A stretch of 64,000 nt of DNA. It comes from Paenibacillus turicensis (GTDB taxonomy: Bacteria > Bacillota > Bacilli > Paenibacillales > Paenibacillaceae). The number at the start of each line of letters is the position of its first letter. Positions within the stretch are counted from its first letter, which is position 1. Both the position numbers and the translations under genes were made by a program. The stretch lies in contig NZ_JAGGKG010000009.1 of the NCBI RefSeq assembly GCF_017873435.1, positions 1-64,000 on the forward strand, written 5' to 3'. Of this stretch, positions 25,037 to 34,293 are shown in pieces. A model generated the notes under the pieces. The model was given only the letters and a program-made list of their open reading frames with translations, made no database searches and was not told the DNA's origin.

Positions 25037-26491
25037 TTAGTTTTGTTTCATCTTTGCTCTAATTCTAGGGTCAAAGAAGGCGTACATAATATCTATAATC
25101 ACGTTAATTAGTGAGATCGTAATCGCGGTGTATACGACACCACCCATAACTGCGGGGATATCAGGAATAAATTGCTTATCCACAATATAATTACCTAACC
25201 CACTAATATTAAATACTTTTTCGGTAACTGCAGAGCCACCTAACATGCCCCCAAATTGCAGTCCAATGACGGTAATGATGGGGATCATGGCGTTACTGAT
25301 CACATGTCTCAATAGCACCTGTCGTTTAGCAAGACCTTTGGCTTTTGCTGTTAAAATATAATCTTCATTAATAACCTCTAGCATCGATGAACGAGTCATT
25401 CTTGCCACTGCCGCCGACAGTCCTGTACCTAATACAATCACTGGCATTATGATGGACAATGCATTTTGTGGATTGTAGGTTGCTGGTAATAGTCCTAGCT
25501 TGATTGAAAAGTTTAAAATAAAGATTAACCCTTGCCAGAAGCTTGGGATGGATAATCCTATCAGTGCAATAAACATAAAGGAATAGTCCCAAAATGTATT
25601 TCGTTTTGTTGCAGATATAATCCCAACAGGTATAGCAATAAGCATCGAGACAAATAATGAAATGACCGTTAGTGTTAACGTTATTGGGAATTTCCTAGCA
25701 ATGGCGCTTGTTACGTTTTCATTGCCGGCAAAGGAGTTCCCTAGGTCAAAGGTAAAGATGCCTTTAATAGTGTGCCATAGCTGAACAAGATAAGGCTGAT
25801 CCAAACCATATATCGCATTAAACTTCATGATCTGTTCTGTCGTTGCGGTTTCACCAAGAATATTGCGAGCAGGGGTCATTGGCGATAAATGCAAAATGGT
25901 AAAGACGAGTGTAGATACTCCCAGAATTACAAATAAAGCCATAACTAAGCGTTCAAATATGAACTTCAAATAAGTTTGACTATAGATGAAAATTAACGCA
26001 TACATCAAAATTCCAGGGATAAAGCTTATTGGGAAAAACCAATTTGTTTTCATTAAAATAGAAAAGGTATTGGACAACGACAGTTTTTCAGTTTGCTTTA
26101 ATTCAAGCTGCTTATTTACTTCTTCTGTCGCTTTTTCTTTAAGTTTAATGGTAGCAAGCTGTTCTACTTCTTTATTTTGCTTTGCTTCATCTATTTGTTC
26201 ATTAAAAAACTTTTGTTTAGCTACCGCCTGCTCTCGAAGCTCAAGGATCAGCTTTTCTTTATAACCAGAAGCAATAAGCTTGTTCGTGGCTTCTTCCATT
26301 GCAACTTGATAAGAATCCCTTTTTCTATTCCATAAATAATAGATTAAAATAAAGAGATGGACAGGCGCCCCTAAAATATATATAAAATACCTGTACGCAG
26401 GATTTAAAAGTGCTTTATTATAATTATTAGTAAATAAATTTGTATATTTAGGCTGGTGCTGGCGATGGTTCGGTGAAGGTTGTGCCATCAT
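25037..26491 (-). CDS. ABC transporter permease, DppB/OppB type with coiled-coil extension
   Basis: 484 residues; family members have about 310-330. The C-terminal part from about 170 is a standard DppB (FERLVMALFVILGVSTLVFT, GLDQPYLVQLWHTIKGIFTF, EEA-like loop EDYILTAKAKGLAKRQVLLR). The N-terminal ~165 residues contain one membrane segment (about 35-52), a long Glu/Lys/Gln coiled coil (about 60-135) and another membrane segment. First gene of the minus operon, start ATG behind GGAGAATG. Confidence 0.9.
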   Translation of the reverse strand: MMAQPSPNHRQHQPKYTNLFTNNYNKALLNPAYRYFIYILGAPVHLFILIYYLWNRKRDSYQVAMEEATNKLIASGYKEKLILELREQAVAKQKFFNEQIDEAKQNKEVEQLATIKLKEKATEEVNKQLELKQTEKLSLSNTFSILMKTNWFFPISFIPGILMYALIFIYSQTYLKFIFERLVMALFVILGVSTLVFTILHLSPMTPARNILGETATTEQIMKFNAIYGLDQPYLVQLWHTIKGIFTFDLGNSFAGNENVTSAIARKFPITLTLTVISLFVSMLIAIPVGIISATKRNTFWDYSFMFIALIGLSIPSFWQGLIFILNFSIKLGLLPATYNPQNALSIIMPVIVLGTGLSAAVARMTRSSMLEVINEDYILTAKAKGLAKRQVLLRHVISNAMIPIITVIGLQFGGMLGGSAVTEKVFNISGLGNYIVDKQFIPDIPAVMGGVVYTAITISLINVIIDIMYAFFDPRIRAKMKQN

Positions 26492-26576
26492 ACATTCTCC
26501 TCGATTTTAAGTTTTGCATTATTCCGATCGATATAGTATATTTTATTTTAGCTTATTTTTTATGTCAAGCTATCAT

Positions 26577-26641
26577 TATAATAAGTAATTCTTTATAATA
26601 AGTACAGTCTCTATAATAAAGTAAGATATCTATAATAAGTA
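26577..26641. repeat. four iterated TATAATAAGTA motifs
   Basis: TATAATAAGTA starts at 26577, 26594 and 26631; a variant with one extra A starts at 26612. Spacing is 17-19 bp. They lie between the divergent permease and ATPase genes, the expected place for a shared operator. Confidence 0.7.
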
Positions 26642-26708
26642 CAATACTACTTTTTTTACATTTATATAATGTCCAATTGCAAATTATTTATGGGTAGGTG
26701 ACTTTGGG

Positions 26709-28445
26709 ATGGATTCCATACTCCAAGTGAAAAATCTAACAGTGTCATTTCAAGGACGCGAGCAAGAAATAGAAGCTGTACGTGGCGTTAGCTTTGAGGT
26801 AAAAAGAGGAGAAACACTCGGTATTGTGGGTGAATCCGGTAGTGGAAAAAGTGTGACCGCTAGATCTATTATGCGATTGCTGCCATCTCCACCTTCTTTT
26901 ATGAAGGACGGGGAGGTTATTTTTTTAGGACAAGATTTAGCGCAATATTCCGAAAAAGAAATGGAAGCGATACGTGGGAAAGATATGGGGATGATTTTCC
27001 AAGATCCAATGACCTCCTTAAATCCTACGATTAAAATAGGAAAGCAAATTGCGGAGAGCTTAATTAAGCATCAGAAGTTATCTAAGAAGGAAGCTAAAAA
27101 AGAAGCGATTGAAATGTTAAAGTTAGTTGGGATCAGGGATAGTGAGCGTAGATTTGAACAATACCCACATGAATTTTCGGGGGGAATGCGTCAACGGGTG
27201 ATGATCGCGATTGCTTTAGCTTGTAGACCTGCTTTATTAATTGCCGATGAGCCTACTACCGCACTGGATGTAACGGTTCAAGCACAAATTTTAAATTTGA
27301 TGAAAAATATTCAGGAACGATTTGGCACCTCAATTATTTTAATTACGCATGATTTAGGTGTTGTTGCTGGTATGTGTGATCAGGTGCTTGTAATGAAGGA
27401 TGGCGTTATCGTAGAAAGAGGGAGTACGAATGAAATATTCGAAAACCCTCAGCATCCCTATACATTAAAGCTACTTCATGCTTTACCACGTTTAGATGAT
27501 AAGAAAAAGCCTAAAGCAACCCCAACCGTAATCACGGGTGGACATGCCAAGCCAATCCTTCAAGTTAATTCGCTAAGTCAGCATTTTAATCTTGGGAAAG
27601 GTAATATTTTAAAGGCAGTGAACGATATTAGCTTCCATATCCATGAAGGAGAAACCTTAGGGGTGGTAGGAGAGTCCGGCTGTGGGAAATCGACCACTGG
27701 AAGGGCAATTTTACGTTTACATGAGCCAACCCAAGGGGACATTCTATATCAAGGTGTCGCTGTAAACCGATTAAAAGCGCCTGAGATGAAAGTGATGCGC
27801 AAGCATATGCAGATGATTTTTCAAGATCCTTACGCCTCCTTAAATCCTAGATTAAAGGTACTGGATATTATCGGAGAGGCATTAGATGTCCATCAGCTTG
27901 GGGGAAGTAAAGAGAAACGGAAATATCGCGTGGAGGAATTACTTGATATGGTGGGACTTGATCCTGCGTTTGCTTCAAGGTATCCACATGAGTTTTCGGG
28001 GGGACAACGTCAACGGATAGGAATTGCACGTGCGCTCGCTGTGGAGCCTAAATTTATCGTCTGTGATGAACCATTGTCTGCTTTAGATGTATCTATTCAA
28101 TCTCAAATTGTTAAGCTGCTTGAAGAGTTACAGCAACGTCTAGGGCTAACCTATTTGTTTATTGCTCATGATTTGTCAATGGTAAAGCATATTAGTGATC
28201 GTGTTGCAGTAATGTATATGGGTAAAATCGTAGAGATGGCGGAAAGTGAAGAGCTGTATAGCAATCCTCAACATGAATATACAAAAAAATTGTTAGCTGC
28301 AATTCCAGTGCCTGATCCTAAAATTGAAAGTCAAAAGCGTCGGTTGACGCTAGAAGAATATTACGATAATCATGACGATTATGGTGTTGAACACTCGAAG
28401 TTGATAGAGGTTTCTGAAGGGCATTATGTAGCTATGCCAGTGTAG
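26709..28445 (+). CDS. fused double ATPase of peptide/nickel-type ABC transporter
   Basis: 578 residues with two complete nucleotide-binding domains, equivalent to DppD and DppF in one chain (as in GsiA). First domain: Walker A GESGSGKS, signature FSGGMRQR, Walker B LLIADEPTTALDV. Second domain: GESGCGKS, FSGGQRQR, FIVCDEPLSALDV. An oligopeptide-transporter C-terminal motif follows each domain (NPQHPYT; NPQHEYT). It is divergent from the permease/binding-protein operon, across the iterated repeat, and most likely energises it. Confidence 0.93.
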   Translation: MDSILQVKNLTVSFQGREQEIEAVRGVSFEVKRGETLGIVGESGSGKSVTARSIMRLLPSPPSFMKDGEVIFLGQDLAQYSEKEMEAIRGKDMGMIFQDPMTSLNPTIKIGKQIAESLIKHQKLSKKEAKKEAIEMLKLVGIRDSERRFEQYPHEFSGGMRQRVMIAIALACRPALLIADEPTTALDVTVQAQILNLMKNIQERFGTSIILITHDLGVVAGMCDQVLVMKDGVIVERGSTNEIFENPQHPYTLKLLHALPRLDDKKKPKATPTVITGGHAKPILQVNSLSQHFNLGKGNILKAVNDISFHIHEGETLGVVGESGCGKSTTGRAILRLHEPTQGDILYQGVAVNRLKAPEMKVMRKHMQMIFQDPYASLNPRLKVLDIIGEALDVHQLGGSKEKRKYRVEELLDMVGLDPAFASRYPHEFSGGQRQRIGIARALAVEPKFIVCDEPLSALDVSIQSQIVKLLEELQQRLGLTYLFIAHDLSMVKHISDRVAVMYMGKIVEMAESEELYSNPQHEYTKKLLAAIPVPDPKIESQKRRLTLEEYYDNHDDYGVEHSKLIEVSEGHYVAMPV

Positions 28446-28460
28446 GTGTTAAGACAAAAT

Positions 28461-28533
28461 AAAAAGCAACTTTCAATCATGAAGGGCAAGGGGAGATTCC
28501 CAAGTCCAACAACATAATTGGGGTTGCTTTTTT
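28461..28533. terminator. bidirectional terminator between ATPase and yitT-like genes
   Basis: Arms AAAAAGCAAC and GTTGCTTTTTT enclose a 52-nt partly folded loop. The genes on either side are convergent; the minus-strand stop codon lies inside the right arm. Confidence 0.7.
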
Positions 28534-29374
28534 AATGTGGAGATGTAGTGGAAGTAGTTTCATTTGCGTTGTATTGATATAACGCGATGTCTGCTTCTTT
28601 ATCGATTTCTTGAACAATCGCCCGTAATCTTAATTCTTCCCAATGCCGAACCTTACATAATAAGGTTACTATCTCAGCGTCACCCCTAATTTTTGAGGAT
28701 ATGGGAGTGCACGCTAGATCAAGGCGTTGTCGCAGCTCATTTGCAATGTCATTACTTTTATCACTTACAATACATAGTGTTCTTGCTACTCGAAAATGTC
28801 TTAAGGGTAATTTAATGCCTTCAAAGGCTAAGAAATAAGCAATAATTGAATAAATAGCCTGCTCAAGTCCTAAAAAAAAGCCTGCAAAAATTAATATGCT
28901 ACAGTTAAGAATTAACATTAACCATTCCGCTGGTAATGGCAATTTGAAATTAATCCAAGCCACCGCTTTTTCAGCAGTATCTAGATGGCCTCCAAAGCGA
29001 ATCACCAATCCTATGCCAAGTCCTAATGAAATGCCACCACTCATCGCCGCAGCGATTGGACTATCAAATAGTGCCGGGAAGGGATGAAGAAGGATGGTTC
29101 CTGTCGACAACACTAAAATAGCTAGAATGGTTAATAAGTTAAAGGAAGTTCTAATATATCGATATTGCAAAACAATAAAAGGAATGTTAAGCATAAATAA
29201 AAATAAGCCAAGTCTCATTTCAGTGTAGAAAGACATCAACGCAGATAATCCTGTCATTCCGCCTACAACAATGCCATGAGGCATTAAAAACAATTCTAAA
29301 CCAACCGCGGCTAAAATTGCACCTGTTATGATCCCGACAATTTTTGAAATTTTTATTTTTTTAAGCACTTCCAT
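28532..29374 (-). CDS. YitT-family membrane protein (DUF2179-type C-terminus)
   Basis: 280 residues: five or six membrane helices in the first ~190 (GIITGAILAAVGLELFLMPH, GGISLGLGIGLVIRFGGHLD), then a soluble C-terminal domain of about 85 residues (RTLCIVSDKSNDIANELRQR) as in YitT/YpjC proteins. The role of the family is not established. Its ATG overlaps the end of the KhtT-like gene by 14 nt, so the two are coupled and probably act together. Confidence 0.88.
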   Translation of the reverse strand: MEVLKKIKISKIVGIITGAILAAVGLELFLMPHGIVVGGMTGLSALMSFYTEMRLGLFLFMLNIPFIVLQYRYIRTSFNLLTILAILVLSTGTILLHPFPALFDSPIAAAMSGGISLGLGIGLVIRFGGHLDTAEKAVAWINFKLPLPAEWLMLILNCSILIFAGFFLGLEQAIYSIIAYFLAFEGIKLPLRHFRVARTLCIVSDKSNDIANELRQRLDLACTPISSKIRGDAEIVTLLCKVRHWEELRLRAIVQEIDKEADIALYQYNANETTSTTSPH

Positions 29375-29855
29375 TTAATAAGATCTGTCTAATTTGTTGC
29401 TGATGGAGCCGCTCTCCGATCACGACAACAGTTGCATCTACGGTTAGCAGTGTATTAGCTCCTGGATTAATATGCTTCGTATGGTTTTTTTCAATCACAG
29501 CAATAATAGTAGCGCTTGAACGCTGACGAACACGAAGCTCACCAATCGTTTTGCCAATCGATTTATAATGTGGCTCTAGCTTATACCACTCAATTGTAAT
29601 ATCACCAAGTGCGACTTCAATATTTTCAAGTGCAGTAGGGGTGTACGTAATTCCACCAATAATAGCAGAAATATATCTTGCTTCATCATCCTCAAGTGTA
29701 ATCATTGAAGCACTTTCTTCAGGATTGTTATGTTCAAAATGTTGCATTTCACGTCGTCCATCGTTATGGATCACGATCGAGATTTTGTCACCACTGCGAG
29801 CTTCAGCGACAAATTGCTTGCCAACGCCTGGTATTTCGGTTTCTTTGAGATTCAT
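29361..29855 (-). CDS. khtT: KhtT-like cation/proton antiporter regulatory subunit
   Basis: 164 residues. The N-terminal part (PGVGKQFVAEARSGDKISIV, HNDGRREMQHF) and the C-terminal RCK_C domain (IGKTIGELRVRQRSSATIIA ... NPGANTLLTVDATVVVIGE) match KhtT (YhaT), which in Bacillus controls the K+/H+ antiporter KhtU; RCK_C domains often bind cyclic di-AMP. ATG 29855 is chosen for its GGAGG. No KhtU follows; instead a YitT-type gene overlaps it. Either the antiporter lies elsewhere or YitT is the partner. Confidence 0.87.
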   Translation of the reverse strand: MNLKETEIPGVGKQFVAEARSGDKISIVIHNDGRREMQHFEHNNPEESASMITLEDDEARYISAIIGGITYTPTALENIEVALGDITIEWYKLEPHYKSIGKTIGELRVRQRSSATIIAVIEKNHTKHINPGANTLLTVDATVVVIGERLHQQQIRQILLNGSA

Positions 29856-30182
29856 TTGATTCAAGCCTCCAATATAAGTAATACGATAAGTAATGCCAAT
29901 CATTAGCTGCTACAAACATACTCATAAATTACATTTACATTAGTATTCAAACAATATTACTATTTAAGTGGAAATAAACGAAACTATAGCGAGGTTACCC
30001 GCTCAGCTATAATAAGGATATCATACAATCAAAAGTATCTCAAAGCGCAAAGTGATGCAAAAACTAAAATCAACCTCGACTTAGGTCTAGTATAAAAACC
30101 GTCTGTAGTCTGTTTTGAAAAGTGAAAGAAATATCTAGAATAAGAGTATAAGGTTGATGACAATGAAAGGCGGTGATAATCA

Positions 30183-30482
30183 ATGAGAAGAAGTCAGCCA
30201 AATAGCTTTGCTATCGTTTTGATTGTGATGGGGGTACTGATCTTAATAGGGAAATTCACCCCGCTTTTAGGAAGTTTGTTTGGAGTCATTTTCAGTCTGT
30301 TGCTGATCGCTCTTGGTTACTATGGGATTCGTCGAGGAAATTCATTTTTTGGCTGGATCATTTTATTCTTCGGTATTCTATCCTTACTATCTAAGCTTGC
30401 GTGGCTAATTGTTCCGTTGCTTGGTATCGGGCTGATTGTATACGGAATATCTGCACTTAGTAACGGTAGACGTAACTACTAA
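30183..30482 (+). CDS. liaI: LiaI-like small membrane protein
   Basis: 99 residues with three or four membrane segments (FAIVLIVMGVLILIGKFTPL, GWIILFFGILSLLSKLAWLI). Position in front of two PspA-type genes and liaFSR identifies it as LiaI-like, the membrane anchor for the PspA/LiaH protein. ATG behind AAAGGCGG. It heads a seven-gene operon for response to cell-wall-active antibiotics. Confidence 0.85.
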   Translation: MRRSQPNSFAIVLIVMGVLILIGKFTPLLGSLFGVIFSLLLIALGYYGIRRGNSFFGWIILFFGILSLLSKLAWLIVPLLGIGLIVYGISALSNGRRNY

Positions 30483-30540
30483 TTAATAAAATATAAATGG
30501 AATTAAAAAGCTGTTTAGTCGTCAGGAGGGATGAGATGTT

Positions 30541-31209
30541 ATGGGTGTGTTTCAACGAGTACGAGACATTACAGTCGCAACTTTAAATGAAAAGCTTGAG
30601 CAATCCCAAGATCCTGTTACTTTAATAGATCAATTTTTAAATGAGACAAGACGGGAAATTGCAGAAGCTGAGAAGTTGCATCATCATTATTACAATCACA
30701 CTAAAGGCTTGAAGCAGCAGGTTGACCAAGCTAAAGTGATGCGAGATAAGCGAGAAGAGCAAGCGCTATTGGCACTAAAAGCCGATGAAGAGCATTTGGC
30801 TAAGCTTGCTTTACAAGAAAAGATTATATATGAAGAAAAAATGGAACAATACACTGGATTGTATACACAAAGCTTAGAATCACTTCAAGAGCTAGAGGCT
30901 CAGCTTAATGAACTCAAAACTGAGTATCAAATCGTGTATAACAAACGCCAATATTACCATGCTAGAATGGAAACCCTACGTCTTCAGCAAAGAATGAATC
31001 AACGCATGGGAAATAATCAAGATGTACCTAAAATGTTTGGACGTCTTGAAGATCGAGTTTCTGATATGGAGCTTGAGGCACGTAGCCTTAGAGATTTACG
31101 CAAAACTGGAGAGGATCTTTTTAACGACATTAGCGGTAATATTCAGTCTACGTTGGAGCAAGAGCTAAGTCGCTTGAAGCAGAAGCTTAAGCCGAAGGAT
31201 GGGGAGTGA
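30541..31209 (+). CDS. liaH: PspA/LiaH family protein, first copy
   Basis: 222-residue, almost entirely coiled-coil PspA/IM30 protein (GVFQRVRDITVATLNEKLEQ at the N-terminus, then long helices to about 215). Such proteins polymerise on stressed membranes. ATG behind CAGGAGGG. It is the first of two paralogs in this operon, separated by pspC, and is expected to work with LiaI at the membrane. Confidence 0.92.
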   Translation: MGVFQRVRDITVATLNEKLEQSQDPVTLIDQFLNETRREIAEAEKLHHHYYNHTKGLKQQVDQAKVMRDKREEQALLALKADEEHLAKLALQEKIIYEEKMEQYTGLYTQSLESLQELEAQLNELKTEYQIVYNKRQYYHARMETLRLQQRMNQRMGNNQDVPKMFGRLEDRVSDMELEARSLRDLRKTGEDLFNDISGNIQSTLEQELSRLKQKLKPKDGE

Positions 31210-31214
31210 GTAAG

Positions 31215-31697
31215 ATGAATAAGCTTTATCGCTCCAGATATGATAACAAAGTAACAGGGTTAATTGGTGGGTTAGCGAATTATTTTAATCTGGACTCAAC
31301 GCTTTTGAGAGTGATTATGGTATTCGTCGTGATTTTCTCTAGCGGGACCGCTATCCCTATTTATTTCTTGGCATCCTTAGTTGTTCCTAAGGAACCACGT
31401 CATCCGAATGATCCTTATTACAATGAATGGGGACACAGGGGAGGAAGAGGAGGTCAAGGTGGTCCAAGTGGCCCATGGAATATGGGAGGACCTAATCAGG
31501 ATTACAACACTAGACAACAGCCACCTTATAACCCGTATAACCAAGGATATTCCAATCCTAATCCCAATACAGGGCAAGAGCCTACATCAAGTCTAGACGA
31601 TATGATGAAGGATATTGAGAAAAAAGCAATGGAAAAAGAACTAAAAGAGCTTCGCAAAAAATTAAATAACTACGAGAACGAGAAGGGAGATAAATAA
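31215..31697 (+). CDS. pspC: PspC-domain membrane protein
   Basis: 160 residues. The PspC domain ([20 protein letters not shown] ... [14 protein letters not shown]) occupies about 1-60 with one membrane helix. Then comes a Gly/Pro/Asn/Gln-rich flexible region (70-125) and a charged C-terminal helix ([20 protein letters not shown]). A GTG at 31206 is also in frame but the ATG 31215 fits the family start and the GGGGA spacing. It could link membrane stress to the two PspA proteins. Confidence 0.87.
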   Translation: MNKLYRSRYDNKVTGLIGGLANYFNLDSTLLRVIMVFVVIFSSGTAIPIYFLASLVVPKEPRHPNDPYYNEWGHRGGRGGQGGPSGPWNMGGPNQDYNTRQQPPYNPYNQGYSNPNPNTGQEPTSSLDDMMKDIEKKAMEKELKELRKKLNNYENEKGDK

Positions 31698-31698
31698 A

Positions 31699-32406
31699 AT
31701 GGGAGTATTCAAAAGAATTAAAGATATCACTAAAGCATCTGTTAATGAAATGTTGGATAAGGTTGAGGATCCAATTGTAATGCTAAATCAGTACTTACGT
31801 GACATGGAGGCAGAAATCCGTGATGCGGAAGTTACAGTGGCTAAGCAAATGGCAAACGAACGTCGTATGAAGCAACGTTTAGACGAAGCGATTCGGGTGT
31901 CAGCACAACGTGAGAGCCAAGCAGAGCTTGCTCTTCGTAACGGACAAGAGGAAGTTGCTCGTAAATTGCTTGAAGAAAAATTGAACTATGATCAAAAGCA
32001 AAACGAATTTAGTCAATTGCATGCTCAAGCAGAAGTACATGCTGCTGAATTAAAACAACAATTGCATGACATGAAAGATGAGTTTTATAAGCTTCGCAAT
32101 AAACGTAACGAATTGGTTAGTCGTGCACAAATGGCGAAGGCTAGAAAGCAAATGTCTCAATTAAGTAGCCTTAACAGCATCGAAAGTGGCCATGCTTCTC
32201 TTGGTTTCCACCGTATGGAGGAAAAAATTATGCAATTAGAGGCAGAAGCAGAAGTATCCGGTATCGTATATCGTGACACTGCAACCTCTTCTTACATCAG
32301 CCCAGAAGAAGCAGAAAAGCAAATGAAGGTAGATCAACAATTGGAAGCATTAAAATCTAAATTAAATCCTTCTAGCTCTGCATCAAAGGATAACGTTTCT
32401 GAATAA
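31699..32406 (+). CDS. PspA/LiaH family protein, second copy
   Basis: 235 residues, a paralog of the gene at 30541 with the same N-terminal motif ([20 protein letters not shown]) and a full coiled-coil body, slightly longer at the C-terminus ([20 protein letters not shown]). ATG after AGGGAGAT, directly behind pspC. Two PspA copies around a PspC suggest hetero-oligomers or division of labour. Confidence 0.9.
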   Translation: MGVFKRIKDITKASVNEMLDKVEDPIVMLNQYLRDMEAEIRDAEVTVAKQMANERRMKQRLDEAIRVSAQRESQAELALRNGQEEVARKLLEEKLNYDQKQNEFSQLHAQAEVHAAELKQQLHDMKDEFYKLRNKRNELVSRAQMAKARKQMSQLSSLNSIESGHASLGFHRMEEKIMQLEAEAEVSGIVYRDTATSSYISPEEAEKQMKVDQQLEALKSKLNPSSSASKDNVSE

Positions 32407-32454
32407 CAGCTATACACGTCAAACCTGGAATATGTTATGCTAATCAAGTTGGTA

Positions 32455-32487
32455 AAAAGCCATACAGCATTCGCTGAGATGGCTTTT
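32455..32487 (+). terminator. attenuator-like hairpin between effector and sensor genes
   Basis: Arms AAAAGCCAT and ATGGCTTTT with inner CAG/CTG. Only four T follow, so partial termination is likely: more effector (liaIH, pspC) than sensor (liaFSR) message. Confidence 0.6.
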
Positions 32488-32533
32488 GCCAATTTTACAA
32501 AGTGGTATTTTCTGCAGAAGATGGAGGTGTGAC

Positions 32534-33184
32534 ATGAACAAACCAAAAAAACTCCTATTGTTTGGGTTTATTGCTTTTAGTTTTCTGATTATTTTCGGAA
32601 ACTATTTAGGGTTTTTTAGTGTTGTCGCACTGCTGGTATTAGGTTTAGGTATTTATAAAATCCGTAAAGGTGACGATGTACGTCAAGGCTATATTTTAGT
32701 TGCAATTGGTAGCGGGTTAATTTTGTTGAAAAACTTCATGCTTGTGGCAGCTATAATTATGATTTCGCTTGGGTTTTATTTTGCTAAAGTGAGAAAGGTA
32801 CAAGCAGATCGTAATTACACGCAAAAGCAAAGCATTACGACTAATATCCAATGGGATCGCGATCCATGGGTATTACGTAACACTAGCATGTGGCACATTG
32901 TTGGAGAGCTGGACATTGATTTGTCACTTGCAATTGAAGAGGAACATTCCCATATTGTAATTTTCCAAGGAATTGTTGGTGATGTGGATCTCACGATTCC
33001 GATGGATTATGGTGTAGATATAGAGGTATTTGTGTTGTTTGGAAAGTTGAATTTTAGAGATGAAAAAACGACGGGCATGATGAATAGATTGTATTGGAAG
33101 TCACCGCAATATGAGCAAAAAGAGTATAAAGTCAAAATTGTAATTTCTTATTTAGTTGGCGATGTTGATATTAAATTTATTTAG
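32534..33184 (+). CDS. liaF: LiaF-like negative regulator
   Basis: 216 residues: four N-terminal membrane segments in the first ~100, then the C-terminal soluble LiaF domain (LDIDLSLAIEEEHSHIVIFQ, DVDLTIPMDYGVDIEVFVLF). Known LiaF proteins keep the LiaS kinase inactive in unstressed cells. ATG 32534 follows GGAGGTG; an upstream in-frame start lies in the attenuator hairpin region. Confidence 0.9.
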   Translation: MNKPKKLLLFGFIAFSFLIIFGNYLGFFSVVALLVLGLGIYKIRKGDDVRQGYILVAIGSGLILLKNFMLVAAIIMISLGFYFAKVRKVQADRNYTQKQSITTNIQWDRDPWVLRNTSMWHIVGELDIDLSLAIEEEHSHIVIFQGIVGDVDLTIPMDYGVDIEVFVLFGKLNFRDEKTTGMMNRLYWKSPQYEQKEYKVKIVISYLVGDVDIKFI

Positions 33185-33225
33185 AAATGGTTATTTAAAC
33201 TAAGTTTACTAAAGGAGGCTCCTGC

Positions 33226-34293
33226 ATGGAGGTTAAACGTTCAAAGGATATGTTATCACGTAGCATGCGGGAGGGTATTTTAGTTTCGTTTGTTGTTGTC
33301 CTTGCTGTCGTTTATATTTTATATACATATGATTTTTTAATTCCTCCTACCTCATGGAAAACAGGGATTAGAGCAGGCATCACCTTGCTATGTCTCATTG
33401 TTATTATTGGTGGTGGTGGTGGTTTTCTACAATCCTATCGTGCGAAGCGCAAGGTGGATTTGCTGAGAGCTTCTCTTGTACAATGGGAAAAAGGAAATCA
33501 GACGGGAACCGTGCCTAAGCTTGGTGAAGATGAGATTGGAAGGTTAGCGGAGCAGATGGAGCGGATAGGTAAACGCTGGGAGGAGCAGGTGGGCTCCTTA
33601 CAACGGTTGTCTACACATAACGCTCAGTTAGCCGAGCAAGCTAGAATTTCAGCTATTGTAGAGGAACGACAACGGTTAGCACGAGAGTTGCATGATGCGG
33701 TATCGCAGCAATTGTTCGCCATTTCGATGACAGCAACTGCGGTAGGTAGAACCATGGATAAAGATTTTGAAAAGGCAAGAAGGCAAGTGGAATTAATCGA
33801 GGAAATGGCTTCGGTTGCTCAGTCAGAAATGAGAGCGTTATTGCTTCACTTACGTCCAGTTTATTTAGAGGGCAAGGAATTATCGCAGGGCTTACTGGAT
33901 TTAGTACAGGAGCTAAAAACAAAGGTTCCAATGGATCTGGTGCTTGAAATGGATGAGAACCTTACTTTAGGAAAAGGAATTGAAAATCACTTATTTCGTA
34001 TTATTCAAGAAGCGATGTCTAACACATTACGTCATGCTAAAGCAGATAAAATGGAAATTAAAATTCATCGGCGTGGCGAGGTTCTTAAGGTAACGTTACG
34101 GGATAACGGAATTGGTTTTGAGCTGGATGATAAAAAACAGACCTCCTATGGTTTATCCACGATGCAAGAACGTGTGCATGAGGTTGGAGGTTCAATTCAA
34201 TTCATAACTGCAGTTGGTAAAGGGACACGTATTGAGATATCGATACCTTTAATGAGTGATGAGATGGGGGGATTGGAGCATGGAGAACGATAA
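33226..34293 (+). CDS. liaS: LiaS-like sensor histidine kinase
   Basis: 355 residues: two membrane helices (about 18-38 and 47-68) with a very short extracytoplasmic loop, a HAMP-like linker, HisKA_3 phosphoacceptor site with H156 (RQRLARELHDAVSQQ), and an HATPase domain (N box IIQEAMSNTLRHAKA, G box DNGIGFE). The short loop is typical of intramembrane-sensing kinases controlled by LiaF. ATG behind AAAGGAGG. Its end overlaps liaR by 14 nt. Confidence 0.93.
   Translation: MEVKRSKDMLSRSMREGILVSFVVVLAVVYILYTYDFLIPPTSWKTGIRAGITLLCLIVIIGGGGGFLQSYRAKRKVDLLRASLVQWEKGNQTGTVPKLGEDEIGRLAEQMERIGKRWEEQVGSLQRLSTHNAQLAEQARISAIVEERQRLARELHDAVSQQLFAISMTATAVGRTMDKDFEKARRQVELIEEMASVAQSEMRALLLHLRPVYLEGKELSQGLLDLVQELKTKVPMDLVLEMDENLTLGKGIENHLFRIIQEAMSNTLRHAKADKMEIKIHRRGEVLKVTLRDNGIGFELDDKKQTSYGLSTMQERVHEVGGSIQFITAVGKGTRIEISIPLMSDEMGGLEHGER

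Noticed and set aside
26577-26641. Iterated repeats as a CRISPR array
   Set aside because: Units are only 11-12 bp with 6-8 bp gaps and no cas genes; they fit an operator better.
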